Shown: in pieces, positions 25,774 through 33,364 of the stretch | Layout: each line of letters starts with the position of its first letter | How positions within the stretch are numbered: the stretch's first letter is position 1 | From: an uncultured Akkermansia sp. | GTDB taxonomy: Bacteria; Verrucomicrobiota; Verrucomicrobiia; Verrucomicrobiales; Akkermansiaceae | Assembly: GCA_947588735.1 (NCBI GenBank) | Contig: CANQAD010000001.1 | Location: 20,086-84,085, forward strand | Length of the DNA: 64,000 nt | Reading direction: 5' to 3' | Notes under the pieces: model-generated | Databases searched by the model: none | Told to the model about the DNA's origin: nothing | Seen by the model: only the letters and a program-made list of their open reading frames with translations | Program-made: the position numbers and the translations under genes

Positions 25774-26523
25774 TTACAAGGCGGTGGGCTTGCGTCGCCC
25801 GTGGCTCTCATCCTCCCATGCAGGGGTAGTGTACTTGCGTGCGCAAAGCTGTCTCAGTTCGGCATCGAAATTTGGCCAAGGGGAAGCAGCGCTTACCCTG
25901 TTGACGGATGCAGCGAGAAAAGATGCAAAACAGAACTCCCAGCCGGCGCGCGGCGAGCATTGTTGGATGAGTCCCTGGTGGAGCACCGCTCCGTGGTAAC
26001 GACGTTGTCCCGCACCGGCCAGTTTGTGCCCGGCGCAGTCCACAATATCGCTGGCGACCGGGCTCGCCCAGCAGGCCCGTCCGCCGGATGGAGCATCGTG
26101 AGTGAGCAGGGTACACTCTACGCCGGACATTTGCAATGCGCGCGCGAGCGCACCATGGATATGTGCGTAAAGCAGCGAAGATTGCGGGTGCTGTGGCTCA
26201 TTCGCCGACGGAGCTGGCAGGGTAAGGGTGTAAGTGATGCCGTGGCGGTGATCCACGATGCCGCCGCCGGTCCAGCGGCGTATGTAGTAAATGGCGCCGG
26301 GGAATATGGAGCGCGCGGTGTCGGCGGAGTCAAAGTAGCCGAAGCTCACGCAAGCATCCTGCCAGCCATAAATGCGCAGCCAGGCTTCCGTCTGTCCCAG
26401 TAGCAACTCATCTGTCGCCATATTTTCGTAGCCACTGCGCGCGATGGGATCGACCCATACATGAAGCCGTGGCAAGAGCGGCAATTTGCTTTCTTCCGGG
26501 TGAGCCTCTGTCCTCATTGGCAT
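25774..26523 (-). CDS. Lipoate/biotin protein ligase family protein (LplA-like)
   Basis: IRRWTGGGIVDHRHGITYTLTLP and GHKLAGAGQRRYHGAVLHQG motifs. Confidence 0.82.
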   Translation of the reverse strand: MPMRTEAHPEESKLPLLPRLHVWVDPIARSGYENMATDELLLGQTEAWLRIYGWQDACVSFGYFDSADTARSIFPGAIYYIRRWTGGGIVDHRHGITYTLTLPAPSANEPQHPQSSLLYAHIHGALARALQMSGVECTLLTHDAPSGGRACWASPVASDIVDCAGHKLAGAGQRRYHGAVLHQGLIQQCSPRAGWEFCFASFLAASVNRVSAASPWPNFDAELRQLCARKYTTPAWEDESHGRRKPTAL

Positions 26524-27518
26524 TACAGGGGCTGGGGAAGAGATACGGAGCGCGAGAACGAGCGCGTGTAACGCGAGAAGAATTCTTCCAGTTTGGGTGC
26601 GTGGCGTTGTCCCAAACGCACTTGTTCCACGAGGGCTACTCCTTCCTCGGTCAGCACGGTTATAGAAATCTCCGCTGAAATGACGCGGGCTTTTTCCATG
26701 CTGTCGCCTTCTGCGTCAGCTCGATTGCCATAGAGGCGGAAGCGGTTTTTCCCGCGCTTGGCCGAGCTGGAGAGGATAGGCACACTTACCGTGCGAAAGG
26801 GTGTTTCTCTGGCATCGCCATTTCCTGAGCCGGGATCTACATACTGCACATTCAAGATGAGATTGAGTTCCACGATGTTCTCGCACAGGAAATCCTCATC
26901 CTCCTGCGGTTCAAATTGGGCGTAGCGAGTTTCCAGGTTCTCTGCGCCCAAGATGCGTTCATACGTATCGCGAGGGTTGATAATATGACGGTACAGGGAG
27001 AAGAGGGGGAAGGATTCGGTATCGCCTTTGCGTGCGGGGAGGTTGAGGATATGATCACGGAATTTAAGGCGGTAGGAGACGGCGCTTACGTCACCCTGGG
27101 TTTCAGGCTGGCTGGCGAGGAGAGAGCGATAGCTGTTGCGTTTAGCATTGGATGCGCTTACGGAGGGGTTGCGATCCGGCGGGCATGCAAAGAAGATGAC
27201 GCGCGCGGACTTGGGAATTTCAAGCCCATTGGGCAGCCCTCGCATCATTTCATCCACTTCCGCATACATCCATTGAAAATCTTTGGCGTTAGAATTGATC
27301 TGAATGGATTCGAGGTCGCGCGCGATTGTCTGCAAAGCCAAACGAGCTGCAGCCGACGTATCAGTATCCTGTCGTATTGACTTCCAGAGCGCCACACCTT
27401 GGTTCGTGAGCTGCATGATCACGATAACCAAGATGGCTGTAATAGCCATCGCGGTGATCAGTTCCACCAAGGTAAAGGCTCGCCGGAGTTGCCTGACGCA
27501 TAATGATTGACACATCAT
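26523..27518 (-). CDS. Verru_Chthon cassette protein C-like pseudopilin
   Basis: RAFTLVELITAMAITAILVIV prepilin signal; cluster with B- and D-like proteins. Confidence 0.75.
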   Translation of the reverse strand: MMCQSLCVRQLRRAFTLVELITAMAITAILVIVIMQLTNQGVALWKSIRQDTDTSAAARLALQTIARDLESIQINSNAKDFQWMYAEVDEMMRGLPNGLEIPKSARVIFFACPPDRNPSVSASNAKRNSYRSLLASQPETQGDVSAVSYRLKFRDHILNLPARKGDTESFPLFSLYRHIINPRDTYERILGAENLETRYAQFEPQEDEDFLCENIVELNLILNVQYVDPGSGNGDARETPFRTVSVPILSSSAKRGKNRFRLYGNRADAEGDSMEKARVISAEISITVLTEEGVALVEQVRLGQRHAPKLEEFFSRYTRSFSRSVSLPQPL

Positions 27519-27537
27519 ATTCGGGAGTAGGGGTAAG

Positions 27538-28281
27538 TCAGCGGCGAATGGACATATTAGTGGAGAAGACAGGTCGTCCTACTCGTGACCACGGACGGTT
27601 CTTATATCGATCCGGATTGGGTGGAGACATCAAATAAAAGTCGGCTCTGAAAAAAATAGCGCCACCCCACGGAGTCTGGTCAGACTCGTTGGAAAAATAC
27701 TTTTGGGGGGAAGATGCTTTCGAAATGACGCCGGGAGACCTGGACAACTTATATTTGCCGGTGTTATCGGGCTCAATTTGAGTGAATTTGACGAGAAAAA
27801 CCGGTCCCTCGGCATTCGGAATATCTTTACGATGGATAGGATTATTCATGGTGCAGGCAATGGAGACAAGTTGGGTGTCTTCTCCAGGGCGGCTTTCCGT
27901 GACGGGGATGGGGGGAAAGGTGCCATCTTCTCGCTGAGCCGCTGAAGTGTCGGCTCGGTAAGAAAAGACCACCACGGACGTGGACGGCTTGGTGGATGCC
28001 TGAATCCAGTAAAAACCTTTGTCGAAAGAACAGGTGTATTTGCCGGGAGCGGAGCCCCTGCTACCCTGAGCGCGTTCGTTTTCGCGCACGGTGTTCAATT
28101 CGGAGCGGAGAATACTTACCACGCGGTCGGATTCCTGTTTGGTGAGGGCTTTCTGAACCATGCCGCGTGCCGGCACAAACACGGTCAGGAAGACGGAAAT
28201 GAGCATCCCGATGAGCGCCACGGCCAGTAAGGTTTCCATGAGCGTGAAAGCTCTGCAGTTGCGCTGGTGTATCATGTTCAT
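27538..28281 (-). CDS. Verru_Chthon cassette protein B-like pseudopilin
   Basis: CRAFTLMETLLAVALIGMLISVFLTVFVP prepilin signal; start taken at MNMIHQR. Confidence 0.72.
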   Translation of the reverse strand: MNMIHQRNCRAFTLMETLLAVALIGMLISVFLTVFVPARGMVQKALTKQESDRVVSILRSELNTVRENERAQGSRGSAPGKYTCSFDKGFYWIQASTKPSTSVVVFSYRADTSAAQREDGTFPPIPVTESRPGEDTQLVSIACTMNNPIHRKDIPNAEGPVFLVKFTQIEPDNTGKYKLSRSPGVISKASSPQKYFSNESDQTPWGGAIFFRADFYLMSPPNPDRYKNRPWSRVGRPVFSTNMSIRR

Positions 28282-28295
28282 AATCAGGGAAGAAT

Positions 28296-29030
28296 TTATT
28301 CGAACATCTGCGATCGAGTGCGCAGCAGCGTGGTGTAGCCGGTAGGCCAAACCACAAGACCTTTCACCCCGATGGGGCGATGCTGCTTGTCCTGCTGAAG
28401 CGGAACAAGACCATCTACGGCACCGGCTCCGATGCCTCTGCGAGCATGCACGAGGATGATGCGTTGCGGCTGGGGCGGGGATGAAGGGTCAGCTCCGGGA
28501 GCAACGAAGCGTCCCTTTTCATCAAATTCGAAGTAGTACACGCGGGTTTTCCGTTTTTTGCCGATGGGTGAGAGTGCGCTGCCTATCCTGTTGGTGGAAC
28601 CCTCGGCCCATGAGAGGGACTTGCTGTAGGAGGGAGAGAAGTAAACACCTGCGGGCAACATTGCCCCGGCGGAGGTAGAAACCCACTTGCCCTGGATGGA
28701 GACGTTCGAGGCATCGTAAGTGCCGTTTTCCTTCAAGTCCCGCTTAAGCATTTGCACGACCATGTAGCGCAGATGGCGAGAGTTCGCACCGGTATCGGAG
28801 GGGTCATTGACGATGACAAGTCGCGTGTAAGTGTCATTGCCTTGGGCAGTGGCTCGAGCCTCTTCGATCATACTGGCAACTAAATCCACCCCGGAATCGA
28901 GCGTGCGTCCGGTGCCCGGATCTCTCAGCACGGTGGCGGCCAGCGACATCATAATGGCTATGATCGTCATTACAACCAACAGCTCAATGAGCGTGAACGC
29001 GGTCGTTCTTCCGGCGTATTGTCTCTTCAT
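28296..29030 (-). CDS. Verru_Chthon cassette protein D-like pseudopilin
   Basis: AFTLIELLVVMTIIAIMMSLA prepilin signal; cluster context. Confidence 0.75.
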   Translation of the reverse strand: MKRQYAGRTTAFTLIELLVVMTIIAIMMSLAATVLRDPGTGRTLDSGVDLVASMIEEARATAQGNDTYTRLVIVNDPSDTGANSRHLRYMVVQMLKRDLKENGTYDASNVSIQGKWVSTSAGAMLPAGVYFSPSYSKSLSWAEGSTNRIGSALSPIGKKRKTRVYYFEFDEKGRFVAPGADPSSPPQPQRIILVHARRGIGAGAVDGLVPLQQDKQHRPIGVKGLVVWPTGYTTLLRTRSQMFE

Positions 29031-29127
29031 GGATCGGTGTAGCTGGCAGTTCGACTTCTACCCACTTGTGTTTTACCAAAAATTGTCCATCTCTTCAATC
29101 TTTTTTTGCGTGAAAATGAATGAAAAG

Positions 29128-29467
29128 CACACGTGTCCCAATAAAAATATTCTCCGGGCGCATTGAACGCATTCTCCATGCGTTTTCTATGGACGAAGAA
29201 AGTAAATCAAGCAAGACGGCAACCCGCGGACGATTCAGCAAAGCGGCCGACGACCCCGGTAGGGCGCACGCGAAGCGAGCGGTAAGAACGTTTCCCTTGA
29301 TCATCGAATCTCGTCTTCGAAAATTCCGCTTCGCATTTACTGCGCATCCCACGCGCAGGCGCGCCAGCATTCAAATCGTCATTCGTCAGTCGAAAATTAT
29401 GAATAGTTTATGCTACATGATGCGGCGACAATCGCCTGCTGGGATTGCTGTTTCCTGGGACGGATGT
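29128..29467 (+). mobile_element. Repeat family 2, copy 2
   Basis: CACACGTGTCCCAATAAAAATATTCTCCGG left end; GGGACGGATGT right end; internally matches copy 1 (GGACGATTCAGCAAAGCGG.C.ACG..CCCCGGTAGGGCGCACGC). Confidence 0.75.
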
Positions 29468-29488
29468 ACCTTGGGGCAGGTGTATCCA

Positions 29489-29728
29489 CGGGGCAACCGC
29501 ATTAGGAAATGCGGTTGCTATTTACGATTGACGATGTACGGATTACGATTTATTGATCATGTGCGCGTTGCGCAGTTTTTTCGAATCATGAACGTAGGCA
29601 GGAGAGTTCTTGAGAGCCATCATCATGATGACCGCTTGTTGTCATTTTTTTGATGTGTATCAACGATCATATCAGCCAACAAGAGCATTTTCTCCGTTGA
29701 TGAACTTCTTTCAAATGCGTTTGACCTG
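29489..29728 (+). mobile_element. Repeat family 1, copy C (near full length)
   Basis: 10 bp duplication GGTGTATCCA at 29479-29488 and 29729-29738. Confidence 0.88.
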
Positions 29729-29741
29729 GGTGTATCCAAGC

Positions 29742-29771
29742 TTGACAGGATTATCTGGGCACGGATATAAT
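29742..29771 (+). promoter_or_regulatory. Perfect-consensus sigma70-type promoter
   Basis: TTGACA (29742-29747) N18 TATAAT (29766-29771), immediately downstream of family 1 copy C. Confidence 0.8.
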
Positions 29772-29795
29772 AGCGTCAGGTTTGTAGCACCGGTC

Positions 29796-31070
29796 ATGGC
29801 CATCAGGTTTCGCCCAGCAGATACCGTACGTGGTAGCATAGAGTTGCTGCGTTTTCGCACGCGGCGCCGCGCGATCATTTTGATGACGATCATTCTGGCT
29901 GCGCTAATGACTATTCTGTATGTGACCAAGATCCTCATTGGCACGCCGCCTCAGCCGGAGTTCATCGTGTACCAGGAGCAAAACGTCGAAGAGCTTGTGC
30001 CGACTACGCCAAAAGTGCGCGACATCTCTGGCGGAAAGCCGCCTGCCACCCCGCCAGTGGCCACTATTATTGCTGCTAATTCGGATGTTGCGAATCCAGA
30101 CTTCACCATGGATGTGGATATGGATGCGCCGATAATGTCAACGAGTGATATGGACTCCCTTGGTGGGGGGGGGCTGGGAGAGGGCTTGGGTGAAGGTTCC
30201 GGTCGCGGAGGCATGGGCGGCAAGAAGGTGGACTCTGCATTCGCCGGCTATTTCTGGGATTTGAAGCGCACGGTCAATGGCAAACCATCTGCTTACGAGG
30301 GCGCGATTAGCAACGAGCAGGTGCTTGAGTTTGAGAGCAATTTTTACAATAAAGGGTGGGATTTGGGTATGCTTGTGATGTTCATGCAAGCCAGGATGCC
30401 GCTTTACAGCACCTGTTTTTTCATGCCAAACTGTAAAGACGAAGAGGCTGTGCATGCCTATGACCCTACGGGCAAGCAGGGCCTCAAGAAAAGCCGCTGG
30501 CTGGTTGTGTATCGCGCGAAGGTGAAGGCGCCGACCAGCGGGACATTCCGCTTTGTGGGCGCGGCAGACACAGTGATGGCGGTGCGTTTTGACGGGCGCA
30601 ATGTCTTGGCGTGCGGTCTGCACAACCTGCGCAACGCCACATGGAACGAGTGGCTTACCGCCGCTGATATCAAGAAGGAACGCCCTCTTGTACAGTACAA
30701 AGGAATCGAAGTTTGGAATGAATCTATGGGGGGATTTGAGATAGGCGATCCCATCAAGGTAGAAGCCGGCAAATGGTATGAAATGCAGGTGATGATTTCA
30801 GAAATCGGCGGCGGCGAGTTTGGCTTCTGCCTGCTTATTGATGAGGAGGGCGAAGAAAAGAAAACAATCAAAGAGGGGAAGCCTCTCTTTCAGCTTTTCC
30901 GTACTGCCTTTTCCTCTCCAACCATCCAATCTGCTTATGCGGCCATCCCCGAAAAGAACAAAGAAAGCGATGAAACGGCTGATGTGATGTTGCTCAAGGA
31001 TATCCCCTACGATCCGGACAGCCGCATCTGGGAAGCCAAGCCGGTGGATGTTTCTGTGAAGATGAAATAA
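29796..31070 (+). CDS. Membrane-anchored protein with putative PA14-like domain; contains G9 tract (30165-30173)
   Basis: ORF 29610-31070 with start moved to ATG 29796 after the promoter; N-terminal TM helix; Gly-rich linker; domain call tentative. Confidence 0.65.
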   Translation: MAIRFRPADTVRGSIELLRFRTRRRAIILMTIILAALMTILYVTKILIGTPPQPEFIVYQEQNVEELVPTTPKVRDISGGKPPATPPVATIIAANSDVANPDFTMDVDMDAPIMSTSDMDSLGGGGLGEGLGEGSGRGGMGGKKVDSAFAGYFWDLKRTVNGKPSAYEGAISNEQVLEFESNFYNKGWDLGMLVMFMQARMPLYSTCFFMPNCKDEEAVHAYDPTGKQGLKKSRWLVVYRAKVKAPTSGTFRFVGAADTVMAVRFDGRNVLACGLHNLRNATWNEWLTAADIKKERPLVQYKGIEVWNESMGGFEIGDPIKVEAGKWYEMQVMISEIGGGEFGFCLLIDEEGEEKKTIKEGKPLFQLFRTAFSSPTIQSAYAAIPEKNKESDETADVMLLKDIPYDPDSRIWEAKPVDVSVKMK

Positions 31071-31110
31071 CTTGCCTCTCAAAATAACTTCCATTTCCGG
31101 CCGTTTTGTA

Positions 31111-31139
31111 TTGGCAAAAGCAAGAGGATATGCTACCAT
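31111..31139 (+). promoter_or_regulatory. Putative promoter for small lipoprotein pair
   Basis: TTGGCA-N17-TACCAT. Confidence 0.5.
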
Positions 31140-31182
31140 ACCCCTGCGATCATCCTCTTTCTTTTAACTTTTCCGTAATAAC

Positions 31183-31329
31183 ATGGGCGTATTCATGAGA
31201 CGGACCGTCATAGTTTTGGCACTGCTGGTTTGTGTGTGCGGCCTCAATAGCTGCACAACAGTCACGCAGCTTATGCGCTATCTGCTGAACATACCTGGAC
31301 AATTGTTAAATTCCGTTACGCCGCGATGA
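31183..31329 (+). CDS. 48-aa putative lipoprotein (absent from ORF track)
   Basis: MGVFMRRTVIVLALLVCVCGLNSCTTVTQLMRYLLNIPGQLLNSVTPR*; lipobox-like LNSC; ATGA overlap with next ORF. Confidence 0.6.
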   Translation: MGVFMRRTVIVLALLVCVCGLNSCTTVTQLMRYLLNIPGQLLNSVTPR

Positions 31330-31721
31330 GCACAAGCCGACAAATAATGAAGTTGGCTCCGGTGTTGGTCGCGATGGTTTCGTGTCAGCAGGGACCGCCG
31401 GCCGGAGGCAGCGTGGGCGTGCGCACCTATTCAGACGCCGTGGTGCATATTGGTCAGGTGGATCCTGCTTATCGGGCCTATTTCCGCGAGCAGAATGCCG
31501 CCAATTATTCCCTCAGCGACCAGAGGCGTGCTTACATAGCTGCTGCACAGACGGCACGCACGCCAGTGCGAGCCTCTGATTATCGCCCGGGGGATGTACG
31601 GCGCGTTTCTTCGGACCGGAGCCGCCGCGCCTCCGGGAGGGCTCGCGTGATACGCCGCAGGTCGACGAGCAGTCAGAGACGAGCGGTAGCTTCCCGAAAG
31701 CGTCCATCGCGCCGTCGTTAA
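31326..31721 (+). CDS. Putative lipoprotein with basic C-terminus
   Basis: MVSC lipobox-like motif; Arg-rich tail; ATGA coupling with upstream ORF. Confidence 0.6.
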   Translation: MSTSRQIMKLAPVLVAMVSCQQGPPAGGSVGVRTYSDAVVHIGQVDPAYRAYFREQNAANYSLSDQRRAYIAAAQTARTPVRASDYRPGDVRRVSSDRSRRASGRARVIRRRSTSSQRRAVASRKRPSRRR

Positions 31722-31755
31722 TTTCCCCTCCTTTTTCCCCGGAAACATATCCCGC

Positions 31756-32433
31756 ATGGTTCAGGAGAGGAATACCGAACTTTCAAAAGAGGAGCCGCCA
31801 TTATCTCTGGCTGCTCAGGATCGTCAGACGGGGCATGCGAAGGAGCACGAGGTACAGGTGCAGGGGATTCCTGCCAATTTGCTCGGAGCGCTGTGGGGTA
31901 CCGGATTGCTTTTGGCGGCGCTTGGAGCGCTTTATGAACTGTACGCGTGGGATAGCGAGTCTCGCGTGCGCTGGCTGCTTCTGCTCTTGTTGACGGCGCT
32001 TCCCCTGGCCGCAGCAGTGGTGCATGTGCGTCAGACACAAAGGCTTCGGCAACCTGTCTTTACACTTTGTTTCGTCGTGTTTTTCGGGATGAATGCACTG
32101 GCGATTCCATTCATCCTGTATCTGCCGCAGCTGTGGCTTAAATTGCTAGGGCCGTTTTTTGCGCTAGGTTATGGACTGAGCCTTCTGTGGTACGGAGCGT
32201 TTTACAACAGCCTGCCGTATCTCCTCATTGCGTGTGCGTTTGTGCTCGGCTCTGTGGTCAGCATTCCTTTCTGTTACAGTTTACCTCCGACCTTGGGCGG
32301 GTTGATTCTTTTTATCGCAGGGGTTGCGATTCTCGGCTTGGCTCAGCGTCTGAACAAGCTCCGGGAGACCCGTCTGGCGATTCGGGAGCAGGCCTTACGC
32401 AGGCAGGAGGTTCATCGAACAAAGGCCGAGTAA
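31756..32433 (+). CDS. Hypothetical membrane protein
   Basis: Multiple hydrophobic helices. Confidence 0.65.
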   Translation: MVQERNTELSKEEPPLSLAAQDRQTGHAKEHEVQVQGIPANLLGALWGTGLLLAALGALYELYAWDSESRVRWLLLLLLTALPLAAAVVHVRQTQRLRQPVFTLCFVVFFGMNALAIPFILYLPQLWLKLLGPFFALGYGLSLLWYGAFYNSLPYLLIACAFVLGSVVSIPFCYSLPPTLGGLILFIAGVAILGLAQRLNKLRETRLAIREQALRRQEVHRTKAE

Positions 32434-33364
32434 CTCCTGCCCGGTCGGCAAGCAATGCACTGAGTCGCACCACTTCCCCACGCGTGAGCTGCACCAGTCC
32501 ATCCGTGCTGAATGTCTTGCAAGTGCAGGCAGCAACAGCGCTTGCGCACAGCGTGCCGCGCTGCATTTCCTCCCACGAGGGTTGAGCTGCTTGCATGTGA
32601 CTGCTCAGGTAGCCGGCAAGAGCGCCCAAGTAACTATCGCCCGCGCCAGTGGGGTCAACAGCGTGTTCAACAGGCAGCGCCGGGCAGTGAAAAGACTCCA
32701 CTTTGCCGTCCTTGCGTCGGTGGTAGAGGTCGGAGCCTGCGCTGCCGTGTTTTACGATGGCAAAGCCGGGACCGGCATGAAGCAAGGCCAGTCCAGCGGC
32801 GCGGGGATCATCTGTTTGAGCGTATTCGCAAGCTTCTTCATCATTCATCAACACAACATCCACGCAGCCGAGCAACTTGCGTGTGTATTCCGGTTCTCGG
32901 ATGATCCAGCTCTTCATGAAGTCCGCCATTTTGAAAGCCGACGGATTGCATTGTTCAATCATGGCTGCTTGCAGAGGTGGGGTCACGTTGGCTGCCACGA
33001 CAATGCGGCTTTGACGAAGAGACTGTGGCAGCTTCGGCTGCCACAACGCCTGTACTCCTTCAATGGTTTCCAGCGTGGTGCGCAGATTCATATCCTGCTC
33101 ATACTTGCCTGTCCAAGCGAAGGTTTTCCCATGCATGTGAGAGACGTACCGGAAACTCACCCCTTTGCTCTCAAAGTTTTTTTCCCACTCAGCCGGATAA
33201 TCATCCCCTACCACTCCGATGAGAGCATGCGTTTGACAGAGCAGGCGGGCTGCCAGCGCAGCATATATGCCGGATCCTCCGGCTACGGCCTCCGCCCGCC
33301 CGCTCGGTGTAATGAGCGTGTCGATGGCAATTGTGCCGTAAATGGAGAGCGGGTGAGAGATCAT
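32312..33364 (-). CDS. PfkB-family carbohydrate kinase
   Basis: DPTGAGDSYLGALAGYL and N-terminal GGSGIYAALAARLL motifs. Confidence 0.88.
   Translation of the reverse strand: MISHPLSIYGTIAIDTLITPSGRAEAVAGGSGIYAALAARLLCQTHALIGVVGDDYPAEWEKNFESKGVSFRYVSHMHGKTFAWTGKYEQDMNLRTTLETIEGVQALWQPKLPQSLRQSRIVVAANVTPPLQAAMIEQCNPSAFKMADFMKSWIIREPEYTRKLLGCVDVVLMNDEEACEYAQTDDPRAAGLALLHAGPGFAIVKHGSAGSDLYHRRKDGKVESFHCPALPVEHAVDPTGAGDSYLGALAGYLSSHMQAAQPSWEEMQRGTLCASAVAACTCKTFSTDGLVQLTRGEVVRLSALLADRAGVTRPLFDEPPACVRPAPESPDGSPGACSDAEPSRESQPLR

Noticed and set aside
29610-29795. N-terminal extension of the PA14-like ORF (MRAIIMMTACCHFFDVYQ...)
   Set aside because: Lies inside mobile repeat copy C and upstream of the consensus promoter; ATG 29796 is preferred
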